This document shows, piece by piece, positions 27,386 to 34,241 of a DNA stretch of 64,000 nt. The stretch comes from Cellvibrio fontiphilus_A. Lineage in GTDB: Bacteria; Pseudomonadota; Gammaproteobacteria; Pseudomonadales; Cellvibrionaceae. Every line of letters starts with the position of its first letter. Within the stretch, counting starts at the first letter, position 1. Position numbers and translations under genes: made by a program. The notes beneath the pieces are model-generated. The model had not been told where the DNA came from. It was given only the letters and a program-made list of their open reading frames with translations, and ran no database searches. Where the stretch lies: the NCBI RefSeq assembly GCF_042646205.1, contig NZ_JBHRTF010000004.1:372001-436000 (forward strand), written 5' to 3'.

Positions 27386-27889
27386 TTACAGGTCGTCCAG
27401 ATCTATGTCCGTGCGCTCAAATTTTTTAATCTTGCGGATGATCTGGTCGGGTAGGCGTGCAATTCGTTTTTGTTTGTCAGCAAAAACAATTTGTTGATAG
27501 CCGCGCGATGCCAGTTCGTCGTTAATATAAAAACTGAAGAGCAAATAAAATGAACATTTCTGGATGTTAAACGCATTGAGCGTGCAGGTGACCGTCTGGA
27601 AGGGGAAGGCCTCTTTTAAATACTCATTGTGTGCACGCTTGGTAATAAAAACCCCTTGATCTTGCAGCATGTCATTAGAAATGCATTCAAAGAACCAGCG
27701 CTCGCGCACAGCACCTTGCCACTCAAAAAAGTTAGAAAAATAAACGTTTTGTGTGGCGTTGGAGTGTTTGAGTGACGTCTCGAATTTTTGGGTGTAGGTC
27801 TGTGGTGCTATCGGCCAGGCTTTCGCTGTTGGCCAGTTATTAATTACATCGTCAGCACGGTAGGCAACAGAAGCGTTAATAGTTTGCAT
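27386..27889 (-). CDS. Hotdog-fold acyl thioesterase (YbgC/4HBT-like)
   Basis: A 167-residue protein with the central pattern NATQNVYFSNFFEWQGAVRERWF, which resembles the (D/N)-x-x-x-HVYFSNY-x-x-WFE-x-R signature of 4-hydroxybenzoyl-CoA-type thioesterases, though Asn replaces the common catalytic Asp. The rest alternates short strands and one long helix as expected for a single hotdog. The ATG at 27889 is preferred because GAGG lies 8 nt before it; the frame also opens 39 bp further up. It is oriented with the response regulator gene 273 bp downstream. The substrate is unknown; an acyl-CoA or acyl-ACP is likely. Confidence 0.65.
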   Translation of the reverse strand: MQTINASVAYRADDVINNWPTAKAWPIAPQTYTQKFETSLKHSNATQNVYFSNFFEWQGAVRERWFFECISNDMLQDQGVFITKRAHNEYLKEAFPFQTVTCTLNAFNIQKCSFYLLFSFYINDELASRGYQQIVFADKQKRIARLPDQIIRKIKKFERTDIDLDDL

Positions 27890-28101
27890 GTTTGAATCCT
27901 CATTAAAAATAAAAAGTCGTTGATGCAAATGAATTGTTCATTTGCTGACCTAGAGTAATGAAGCGCCAAACAAGACACCATCGTTTAACCCTGGCGAGAA
28001 GGTCAATTGATATTTATGTCGCTTAAATCTACATTTTGTGGAAATTTTTTGAATATTCCCTGTCTATGCTAAAGCGTCAATTTAATTTGGCGCCTAAATT
28101 T

Positions 28102-28683
28102 CTATTTTTCCATCTTCCATGTGGGATTTATTTTTCCCAGCATGCAATTTTTTACATCATCATCAATCACATTGCCGGATTTGACGCAGGCCTTCAGCGG
28201 GCGAGTCGCAACAAACTTATCGCCTTGGGTGGGAGCGGGTGCATGAGTTGTTATCTGGTCAGCATGGCGACAAGCCGTTGTCATTAAGGTTTGATTATCC
28301 TCGCTGCTATTGGCTTGGTATTCCTCTATCCAAAAGTTACAGGTATTGATGAGTTGCTGAACCCGGGGGTCATTTGAGTGGGCTGTCCGGCGCTTTTCGC
28401 GAAGCTTCCTGGTTTTTGTTTTGCCGTCTGCACGCGCTTTGGTATTGCTGGTGGTTTGAATCCAGTGGTAGCTGCCCTTTTTCTTATGACAGTTCTCCAG
28501 CGTTTTTGCGTAATAGTTTTTTTCTTTTTCCCATTGCCGCCGCTCGCTCTGATTACCCCCGTTTACCAGTTTGCGTTCAGTGGATTTCAGTTTGGACTGC
28601 CAGCGGCCACAGTCATTGGCGTGTGCGACGCTAGCTGCATTGGATATTGCCAGCGCGATGAAAAGAATAATGGTGTATTTCAT
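28102..28683 (-). CDS. Secreted/periplasmic Cys-containing protein of unknown family, host copy
   Basis: A 193-residue protein with a cleavable signal peptide (ASVAHA at the cut). The mature part is basic and carries six cysteines. The patterns NGGNQS, W.K, QQLINTCNFWIEEYQ, ACRHAD, RPLKAC and DDDVKNCMLGK occur in the same order in the prophage gene at 31604, so the two are clearly related although divergent. I do not recognise a known domain. It lies only 150 bp left of the prophage left end, outside it, with AGGAG about 8 nt before the ATG. No partner gene is evident. Confidence 0.7.
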   Translation of the reverse strand: MKYTIILFIALAISNAASVAHANDCGRWQSKLKSTERKLVNGGNQSERRQWEKEKNYYAKTLENCHKKKGSYHWIQTTSNTKARADGKTKTRKLREKRRTAHSNDPRVQQLINTCNFWIEEYQANSSEDNQTLMTTACRHADQITTHAPAPTQGDKFVATRPLKACVKSGNVIDDDVKNCMLGKINPTWKMEK

Positions 28684-28826
28684 GCCCTCTGCTCCTTGAG
28701 GTGATGGTGGAATTGTGAAGTAACTGAGCGTTCAGCTGCGCAGCAATCATAGCGCGCGCTGGATTCTGCTGGTGTGATGGCAAGAGCAGTTGTTTAAATG
28801 CAGTGGCGCGGGTGATTCGGGGCAAT

Positions 28827-28860
28827 AAAAAAGCCAGCGAGGCGTTAACCAAGCTGGCTT
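28827..28860. terminator. Terminator hairpin downstream of a tRNA-Met remnant
   Basis: A-run then arms AAGCCAGC and GCTGGCTT around a 14-nt loop. On the minus strand it follows the tRNA 3' fragment at 28870-28914 and ends in a T-run, just as the intact tRNA-Met gene at 41153 is followed by a similar hairpin. It looks like the original terminator of a tRNA gene that the prophage disrupted. Confidence 0.7.
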
Positions 28861-28914
28861 TATCAAATATGGTAGCTAGAGGCGGACTTGAACCGCCGAC
28901 CCCAGCATTATGAG
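28860..28914 (-). repeat. attL: 55-bp core repeat with tRNA-Met 3' fragment
   Basis: This 55-bp stretch is identical to 39692-39746 in the same orientation. Its last 45 bp on the minus strand (28870-28914) are the 3' end of tRNA-Met from the anticodon loop to CCA. The flanking base on each side differs. Direct repeats made of a tRNA 3' end are the standard product of tyrosine-integrase insertion, so it is taken as the left attachment site. Confidence 0.88.
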
Positions 28915-29249
28915 AGCTGATAACCTATCCTCACAAAACCTCAATTCCTTGTAAATCAGTGGCTTAAGTCCTCATTAAAACTCATTAAATTGAACTAGTA
29001 TTCTGGAGAATGGATGTTGACTTGGTGATGTGGGTTTTGCCCAATAACCAAAATATGGAACTAATGAGGTGATTTAGCTATAGTTTTGTGATTTTTGGAG
29101 TTTATATATATACAATGGCTCAATATTGTGGGTAGCAAACAGGCGGCCCTGTTCTGATAGCTTTTGGCTATTTTGATGCAGCTTTTTATTTCGCCGCTAT
29201 GAGGTTTTGTTATGTTTCTATTTAAAACTTCTTATGGTTCTGACTAAAA
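28915..29249. other. Gene-free prophage left end with CCTCA-type repeats
   Basis: These 335 bp carry no credible gene. Next to attL are CCTCACAAAACCTCA (28929-28943) and a tandem CTCATTAAAA/CTCATTAAAT (28971-28990). Both resemble the tandem in front of the replication gene at 37101 and the bases bordering the right att copy. They may be arm sites for the integrase or binding sites for the replication protein. The rest is AT-rich and should hold the promoter of the cargo genes, which I cannot place with confidence. Confidence 0.5.
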
Positions 29250-29921
29250 ATGTGCGCTTGGACAGTCATACAGGAAGAAGCATCGATTGTTTTAGTCGGT
29301 AGCTTCAATCCTAAAATTTTCCATCCTGAGTGGTTTATCAGAAAGGGTATCGTTGAGCCTTGGTCTTATGAAGATGATAAGGAGCTTATACAGGTTCAAG
29401 ATTACGCTGGCTTTTGCTTTCCTGACGAGAAACGCGTTAGTGTTCTGTTAGACAGGTTTTCTATAACTACTCCATATGCCAGCGAACAATTATCGATAAA
29501 GGACATTGTGCAAAGCACCTTTTCTATCCTGTCTGAAACTCCTTTGTATCAGCTAGGTATGAACTATAGTGCCACGATAAAATTGGATACAAATGACGAA
29601 TGGCTCAAGTTTGGAGCTACACTTGCTCCGAAACAGTTGTGGATTGATGCTGCAGGTTATTTGAATGATGATCAGATGGATGAAGCCGGGCTCTGGGAGA
29701 TGACAGCTTTCTTGCCTCGTCCTGATTCTCTTAAAGGGTGTATTCGCCCCAAAATTTCCGTTAAAAATATCAAAGAAAGAGAATTAGTTTTTCTTATAAA
29801 TAGTCACGTGGAATTAGAAGAGTCAACAAGGGTGGACTCCATATTAGAGTCTCATTGGGATGATTCGCTTACGCTTGCTACAAAAATAATAAATAACATT
29901 GTGAAAACTCAGTTAGGATGA
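29250..29921 (+). CDS. Cargo cassette protein A, unknown function
   Basis: A 223-residue soluble acidic protein, first of three closely packed genes. It has no signal peptide, no membrane helix and no catalytic motif I recognise. The opening (IVLVGSFNPKIFHPEWFIRKGIV) is well ordered, and the remainder alternates predicted strands and helices, ending in a helix rich in Asn and Ile. The start is the first ATG after an AT-rich leader and has a weak ribosome site. It ends 3 bp before gene B. The base composition is AT-rich compared with the host genes outside the element, as is the whole cassette. Confidence 0.7.
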   Translation: MCAWTVIQEEASIVLVGSFNPKIFHPEWFIRKGIVEPWSYEDDKELIQVQDYAGFCFPDEKRVSVLLDRFSITTPYASEQLSIKDIVQSTFSILSETPLYQLGMNYSATIKLDTNDEWLKFGATLAPKQLWIDAAGYLNDDQMDEAGLWEMTAFLPRPDSLKGCIRPKISVKNIKERELVFLINSHVELEESTRVDSILESHWDDSLTLATKIINNIVKTQLG

Positions 29922-29924
29922 CTT

Positions 29925-30467
29925 ATGGCTGTTAGCAAAGCTCGTAAAATGACATATTCGACTGTCTCAGAGAGTGGGCTAAGAAATTTACCTGATATCC
30001 GTGCTCTGCCTACTCCAAGGTCACAACGGAATAGTGTGGACACGTTGTCAGATTGTGCCTCTTCTGCAGATAAACCCCAGATCGTTAAGCCTGGCTGGCT
30101 CGTTTCTCAATTAAATAATTCTGGCGAAGAATCATTGTTGTTTGAAATTATTAAACAAAAATGGTCTGGTATCGTCATTGAATCTAATGATGAAGAAGTA
30201 CATGTAATTCTTAAGGACTTATCTCAGCCAAATAATCCTAATGAATTTGCAGTTATCTATAGAGAAGAGATAGATCCTCATTTGCAGTCTTCTATTAAGC
30301 AGGGGGCTGAGTTCTATTGGCATATTGGGTATAGGGAGGGGAAGAGAAGTCCGAGGCAGCGTTTTTCTAAGATTAGGTTTCGTAATTTCCCAAAATGGAC
30401 GCAAGTTGAAATAGATTCCGCCTCTCAAAAAGCTAAAGAGTATGCAGCATTTTTCTCAGCAGATTAG
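29925..30467 (+). CDS. Cargo cassette protein B, unknown function
   Basis: A 180-residue protein. The first 60 residues are polar, basic and probably disordered (many Ser, Arg, Thr). From about residue 75 to 165 a compact beta-rich domain follows (WSGIVIE, VHVILKDLS, FAVIYREEI, GAEFYWHIGY, RFSKIRFRNFPKW), which reads like a small barrel, possibly of OB or SH3 type; this is a guess from the strand pattern. It starts 3 bp after gene A with AGGATGA at the junction and overlaps gene C by 26 bp, so translation of the three is likely coupled. Confidence 0.68.
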   Translation: MAVSKARKMTYSTVSESGLRNLPDIRALPTPRSQRNSVDTLSDCASSADKPQIVKPGWLVSQLNNSGEESLLFEIIKQKWSGIVIESNDEEVHVILKDLSQPNNPNEFAVIYREEIDPHLQSSIKQGAEFYWHIGYREGKRSPRQRFSKIRFRNFPKWTQVEIDSASQKAKEYAAFFSAD

Positions 30468-31548
30468 TTTCTCTAAACCAGCAATAGATTGCCTTGAAAT
30501 TTCTCTCTTTGGTCCAGGTACTGGCGAGTGTTTGGTAATACACTTTGGTGGTGGTGATTGGTTTATTGTGGATAGCTGTATTGATCCGCAAACCAAGAAT
30601 CCAGTTGCGGTTGACTATCTGGAGGCTATTGGTGTTTCTTTGGATCAGGTGAAGGGAATTCTGATTACACATTGGCATTCAGATCATACCGCTGGGGTAG
30701 CAAGGCTATTTAAAAGCTGCAAAAATGCAAATCTTTACATCCCTAATGCTCTCAAGTCAGAGCAAGCTCTGCAGCTTTTGATGCTTTATCAAAAGAATAA
30801 GTTTTCTTCGGTTTATAAGCCGTTAAAGGAATATAGTGAAATTATAAACTTTCTTATGGAAAATAACGCTAAAAGTAGATTGCGTGTCGTCGGTGCAAAT
30901 TATATTTTTTTTGACAACAAAGATTTAGGTGCGAGATTAATAGCATTATCACCTAGTGCATCAGCGATCAATCAATCTATTTCGGCATTGACTCAGTTAA
31001 TGCCCATTCCTAATTCAGATCGCCTTCCCTTGGTTCTCCCTTCTGGCCCAAATTTAAACGCGGTAGCATTGCATCTTTCTTTTGATGGAATGTCCGCTTT
31101 ATTGGGGTCTGATTTGGAATGGTCTGAAAACTCAGAGGTGGGATGGCACGCGGTGCTGAATGATCAAATATATTCACAACTACAATTGTCTAAGGCGACT
31201 ATTTTTAAGGTTCCCCATCATGGTAGTGATACTGGTCATCATGAAAAAATATGGAAGGACTTGTTGTCTGATAAACCTACTTCATTAACAACTCCTTTTT
31301 TTCGCTCAAGCTTACCTCGACCTACAGATGTTGAGCGCATAACTACATTGTCTTCAGTATTTGCTCTTGCAAAAAGTAAATCCGCACAAAAGGTTCCCAA
31401 GCGAGATAAAATTGTAGAGGCAGCTATAAAATCGAGCGCTAAACAAATAATCCCAATAGATTCTTTTGTTGGCCATATTCAGCTACGTGCTCTGGCGGGA
31501 GAAGTTCATATAGCAGTCAATGATCACCCCGTTCTTTTCAGCTCTTAA
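30442..31548 (+). CDS. Cargo cassette protein C: ComEC/Rec2-like metallo-beta-lactamase-fold hydrolase
   Basis: A 368-residue soluble protein with a complete metallo-beta-lactamase metal site: HWHSDH at residues 77-82, Asp224 in LLGSDLEW, and VPHHGSD with His259/His260. The spacing and the GTGEC..I.FGGGDWFIVDSC opening match the MBL domain of ComEC/Rec2 DNA-uptake proteins, but there are no membrane helices, so it is not a competence channel. Related stand-alone proteins can be nucleases or phosphodiesterases. It begins inside gene B (26-bp overlap), so the predicted enzyme is made together with two proteins of unknown role. Placement at the prophage end suggests cargo such as phage defence. 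The substrate is not known. Confidence 0.8.
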   Translation: MQHFSQQISFSKPAIDCLEISLFGPGTGECLVIHFGGGDWFIVDSCIDPQTKNPVAVDYLEAIGVSLDQVKGILITHWHSDHTAGVARLFKSCKNANLYIPNALKSEQALQLLMLYQKNKFSSVYKPLKEYSEIINFLMENNAKSRLRVVGANYIFFDNKDLGARLIALSPSASAINQSISALTQLMPIPNSDRLPLVLPSGPNLNAVALHLSFDGMSALLGSDLEWSENSEVGWHAVLNDQIYSQLQLSKATIFKVPHHGSDTGHHEKIWKDLLSDKPTSLTTPFFRSSLPRPTDVERITTLSSVFALAKSKSAQKVPKRDKIVEAAIKSSAKQIIPIDSFVGHIQLRALAGEVHIAVNDHPVLFSS

Positions 31549-31603
31549 AGGTACTTTTTAAGCAAAACGTGCTCTCATTTTGGATTGCCTTAATATTTCG
31601 CTT

Positions 31604-32167
31604 CTATTTCGGCTCTCTCAACCCCTGCATACACTCCTTCACCTCATTATCAAAAACATTATTCGGTTTGGCGCATTCTTTTAGACTGCGTACTGGGGTG
31701 AATTGTTCTTGCGGTTTATCGTTTGAAAGTTCCCTTCGCATTCTGTTTACGTTCTCACAAGCAGTATTGCGCATGACTCGATTGTTTTCATCGGCGTTTT
31801 GATTATGTTGCTGAATCCAGTAATTGCAGGTTTTTATTACTTGCTGTAGCTGCGGGTTGTTTGTATCGATGGGGACTAATGCTTCGTTGGCGTAGTACTG
31901 ATGATTGGCTGCGCCTGAGCCGTTCGCTACGCTGATTGATGGATTGCTAATGCCAAACCTTTTTAGGCATTTCGGTAGCTCTTCAGCATTATGATCTCTG
32001 CTTTTTTGCCACATTTTCATGTAGCTTTGATTGCCGCCTTGCCGCAATCTATATTCTGCTTCATTAAGTTGCCGTTCTATTCTCCAGCATTCATTTGCGT
32101 TGGCGGTGTTTATCATCAGTATGTTTGCGATCAGTGCCGCAATTGAAAGTGTGATTATTCTTTTCAC
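31604..32167 (-). CDS. Secreted Cys-containing protein of unknown family, prophage copy
   Basis: A 187-residue protein with a signal peptide (NTANA before NE). It shares the order of motifs with the host-encoded protein at 28102: RQGGNQS, QQVIKTCNYWIQQ, NTACEN, RSLKECAK and DNEVKECMQG. The GTG at 32167 is preferred to the ATG at 32182 because GGAGG lies 8 nt before it. It follows the repressor gene by 37 bp in the same direction, so it should be made in the lysogen. A role in superinfection exclusion or host surface change fits this position but is not shown. It is convergent with cargo gene C. Confidence 0.72.
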   Translation of the reverse strand: MKRIITLSIAALIANILMINTANANECWRIERQLNEAEYRLRQGGNQSYMKMWQKSRDHNAEELPKCLKRFGISNPSISVANGSGAANHQYYANEALVPIDTNNPQLQQVIKTCNYWIQQHNQNADENNRVMRNTACENVNRMRRELSNDKPQEQFTPVRSLKECAKPNNVFDNEVKECMQGLREPK

Positions 32168-32204
32168 TTTACCTTCCTCCATCTACTGGCAACCTTGGCC
32201 GCTA

Positions 32205-32480
32205 TTATTCGGCCTTCCTTTGTGTTCCTAATTCACCTAGTGTGATTTTTGTAATTGGACTTATTTGTCCTTCATTTGGATATTCCTTGCCTGTAAATAG
32301 CCACACCTCATACTCAGGGAATGCGCTTGCAATTACTGCTAAGTCGCTTGCTCTGACCTCGGCTTGTCCTCCAATAACATTTCTAAGGCGCGTGTATTTC
32401 ATCCCGCACTTCATCGCGAGTTCTTCTCGGCTCAATCCTTCTGCTTTTTCTATTTCTTTTATGCGTTCTATGTAGCTCAT
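32205..32480 (-). CDS. Prophage repressor, XRE/Cro-like HTH protein
   Basis: A 91-residue DNA-binding protein with an N-terminal helix-turn-helix (LSREELAMKCGMKYTRLRNVIGG, about residues 15-37) and a segment (VRASDLAVIASAFPEYEVWLFTGK) often seen in small phage-type repressors. It is transcribed away from the structural operon, with a palindrome-rich region of 179 bp between its start and the first rightward gene. This is the classical arrangement of a lysogeny switch. It probably represses both directions. Confidence 0.82.
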   Translation of the reverse strand: MSYIERIKEIEKAEGLSREELAMKCGMKYTRLRNVIGGQAEVRASDLAVIASAFPEYEVWLFTGKEYPNEGQISPITKITLGELGTQRKAE

Positions 32481-32496
32481 TATTTATATCTAAATT

Positions 32497-32558
32497 GTCT
32501 ATCTAATATCTAGACAGATTGATATCAGGAATCTAATATTTAGTCTAAATATTAGATT
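32497..32558. promoter_or_regulatory. Probable operator region of the prophage switch
   Basis: Two inverted repeats lie in the divergent gap. One has 13-bp perfect arms at 32530-32542 and 32546-32558 with a 3-bp centre. The other is GTCTA-N9-TAGAC at 32497-32515. Both contain the half-site TCTAATAT (32502, 32532 and, inverted, 32549). Binding by the adjacent repressor is inferred from position. Confidence 0.72.
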
Positions 32559-32659
32559 CAATATTTGTTTGTAAATAGGCCAAACATAGAGTTCATTTTG
32601 GCGCACGAAGGTCTAAAAACCAAGCCATGAACCTCACTGAACCACATAAAGGTATTTTC

Positions 32660-32920
32660 ATGTCACTAGTGGACGTTCATCTAAAGGCTGTTGATGGTGT
32701 GGAGTGGCGTTTTGCCTATACCGTTAACTCTGTTTATCTCGCCTCTATCACCTCTGGTTCTTTCTCTCTGTGTTCCCCGCATATCACTCACGATATACAA
32801 GCCGGCCAAATTAATTTCTCTGTCTATTTTGCGACTGCTTACGTTGTATTTCCCGCTACAGAATTAAAAAAGTTTCGTTTGTTTTTGCAGCAAATAAAAG
32901 CTGCCAGGTTGGTGGCCTAA
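32660..32920 (+). CDS. Small early prophage protein, unknown function
   Basis: An 86-residue protein, first of the rightward phage operon. It is predicted beta-rich with a C-terminal basic helix (ELKKFRLFLQQIKAARL). The ATG at 32660 has AAAGG 6 nt upstream; another in-frame ATG lies 33 bp earlier. Its stop overlaps the ATG of the next gene in TAATG, so the two are coupled. I recognise no family. Confidence 0.6.
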   Translation: MSLVDVHLKAVDGVEWRFAYTVNSVYLASITSGSFSLCSPHITHDIQAGQINFSVYFATAYVVFPATELKKFRLFLQQIKAARLVA

Positions 32921-33156
32921 TGTCTTTCGATCAAAACATTATCGTCAATCTCTCTGCTATTTCTCCGGTTGTATCTCAAGAGCAATTTGCGACTTTTCTG
33001 GGTGTAACTCCTGACACCGTTCGTGGTTGGATAGAAAACGACACGCTTCCTCACGTCAAGTTGGGCCGCCAGCGTTTTATTAATGTGATTGTTTTTGTTG
33101 ATGACTTGAAAAATGGAAAAACTATTTTCAGTCGTGGTGATTATGGTAATGACTAA
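32920..33156 (+). CDS. Excisionase/MerR-like HTH protein
   Basis: A 78-residue protein whose centre reads VSQEQFATFLGVTPDTVRGWIENDTLPHVKLGRQRFINV. This is the winged-helix pattern of small excisionase-type (HTH_17) proteins, in which the last basic turn reads the DNA. In filamentous prophages such proteins control excision and switch on replication, as XisF does in Pf phages; that role is likely here given its place at the head of the operon. It overlaps the previous gene by 1 bp. Confidence 0.75.
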   Translation: MSFDQNIIVNLSAISPVVSQEQFATFLGVTPDTVRGWIENDTLPHVKLGRQRFINVIVFVDDLKNGKTIFSRGDYGND

Positions 33157-33298
33157 TCAATTCACTTTGGACGCTACTCACACAAATGACTTGATGCGGC
33201 AAGTCAGTGAGTGTGCGTCCCCTTTTTCTTCCACATTCTGCGCTGACAAGCTGGGGCGCGGGATTAATTCAACTCCAGCTCTTTCAATCAAAAGGTAA
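33149..33298 (+). CDS. Possible small prophage protein
   Basis: A 49-residue frame starting at an ATG that overlaps the end of the HTH gene by 8 bp and ending 5 bp before the next gene. It has no recognisable motif and only a weak ribosome site. The tight fit between two genes is the only support. The space could also be untranslated. Confidence 0.35.
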   Translation: MTNQFTLDATHTNDLMRQVSECASPFSSTFCADKLGRGINSTPALSIKR

Positions 33299-33303
33299 AT
33301 CAT

Positions 33304-33624
33304 ATGAACCAAGTAATGAACGTTGAACTGTATGGTGCTTCTCTCGCTGATGTTGAAGGCAAAAAGTACGCATCTTTGTATGTCGGTCAACACGTTGTTG
33401 ATGAAAAAGAAGAGGGCGCAAAAGGCATCGTGATGATGAAGCTGCCGTGTGATCCTGAAGTGTATGACTCGCTTCGTGTCACTAAATGGCCTGCGCAAAT
33501 TGAAATGCATGTTCGCCTTAAAAAAGCCGCGGGTGGTCGCCTCGGGCAGCATTGCACTGCCGTGAATGTGCGTGGTGGCCAAGCTCAATCGGCTGCAACT
33601 GTTTCTGCAAATAAGCCTGCATAA
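33304..33624 (+). CDS. Probable single-stranded-DNA-binding protein (gene V type)
   Basis: A 106-residue protein with alternating strands and a low-complexity tail rich in Ala, Gln and Ser after GGRLGQHC. Its size, the position between regulator and coat genes, and the strand pattern (MNVELYGAS, KYASLYVGQ, KGIVMMKLP) fit the protein that coats the phage single strand before assembly. There is no sequence motif that proves it. The ATG has AAAGG about 8 nt upstream. Confidence 0.55.
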   Translation: MNQVMNVELYGASLADVEGKKYASLYVGQHVVDEKEEGAKGIVMMKLPCDPEVYDSLRVTKWPAQIEMHVRLKKAAGGRLGQHCTAVNVRGGQAQSAATVSANKPA

Positions 33625-33649
33625 CCTAAGCCTGAAGGGTAGGTGATGT

Positions 33650-33889
33650 ATGTCGTTTTATCTCCGGTGCGAAAGTGAAATAACCATTATTGAAGGTTCA
33701 CTTCATTGCTCCGCATGGCAAAGCGTTTCGGAGGATGAATTACTTGGCGCCCTCGTCCGTTCATCAATGCTCTCGCAAGAGGATTTTTTGATTGTTGGTG
33801 CGGGTGTCACGGTAATCATGTGCGCCGCTATCGGTGTGCGTGTGTTGTTAAAACTCTTGTTCAATTCCTCGAAAGGTAATGACTCATGA
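33650..33889 (+). CDS. Small membrane protein, probable minor virion protein
   Basis: A 79-residue protein with one membrane helix at about residues 47-71 (FLIVGAGVTVIMCAAIGVRVLLKLLF) and a polar N-terminal half containing two cysteines. Its stop overlaps the start of the major coat gene by 4 bp (ATGA). In this place other inoviruses encode minor coat or assembly proteins. The exact role is inferred from position. Confidence 0.6.
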   Translation: MSFYLRCESEITIIEGSLHCSAWQSVSEDELLGALVRSSMLSQEDFLIVGAGVTVIMCAAIGVRVLLKLLFNSSKGNDS

Positions 33890-34110
33890 AAAATACATTT
33901 ACTGTTTTACGTTCCAAAGGTTTGAAAGTTGCTGCGGCAGCGTCTGCATTGGTTGCCGCTGGTGCCGCTAATGCGTCAATCCTGCCATCTTCTTTTCAAA
34001 CTGATATGGATGGTGTGAGCGCGGATATCACCACCGTAGGCGGTGCACTGATCGCACTGGCCGTAGTAGCGGTTGGTATCAAGTGGGTGAAGGCGACTTT
34101 CTTCGGTTAA
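33886..34110 (+). CDS. Major coat protein precursor (pVIII-like)
   Basis: A 74-residue precursor: a basic signal peptide (30 residues, cut after GAANA) and a mature protein of 44 residues. The mature form has an acidic amphipathic start (SFQTDMDGVSADI), a hydrophobic core (GGALIALAVVAVGI) and a basic end (KWVKATFFG), the three-part pattern of filamentous phage coat subunits that pack around the DNA. A UUCG-loop terminator follows at 34125, as expected for a gene that must be expressed far above its downstream neighbours. Confidence 0.9.
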   Translation: MKNTFTVLRSKGLKVAAAASALVAAGAANASILPSSFQTDMDGVSADITTVGGALIALAVVAVGIKWVKATFFG

Positions 34111-34124
34111 TCGATCCATCACCC

Positions 34125-34148
34125 AAGGGGGCTTCGGCTCCCTTTTTT
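34125..34148 (+). terminator. Terminator after the major coat gene
   Basis: GC-rich stem (AAGGGGGC/GCTCCCTT, one G-T pair) closed by a TTCG tetraloop and followed by T6. Filamentous phages usually place a partly effective terminator after the coat gene to set the ratio of coat to minor proteins. Confidence 0.88.
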
Positions 34149-34166
34149 ATTTGAGGGCTACAAAAA

Positions 34167-34241
34167 ATGTTTTTCGATCCCTACGCATTTTTATTGTTCG
34201 TGTACGTGCTCGCACTCTTTGTAATGGCTGACGGGATATGA
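34167..34241 (+). CDS. Tiny membrane protein of 24 residues, possible pVII/pIX analogue
   Basis: The frame begins with MFFDPYAFLL and runs as one hydrophobic helix ending in MADGI. GAGG lies about 10 nt before the ATG and its TGA overlaps the ATG of the adsorption-protein gene in ATGA. Between the coat gene and the adsorption gene is where filamentous phages carry very small tip proteins (about 30 residues). Size, helix and coupling support a real gene. Confidence 0.6.
   Translation: MFFDPYAFLLFVYVLALFVMADGI

Noticed and set aside
30442..31548. Cargo gene C as a ComEC competence protein
   Set aside because: It has only the MBL part; the membrane channel is absent and no other competence gene is near.
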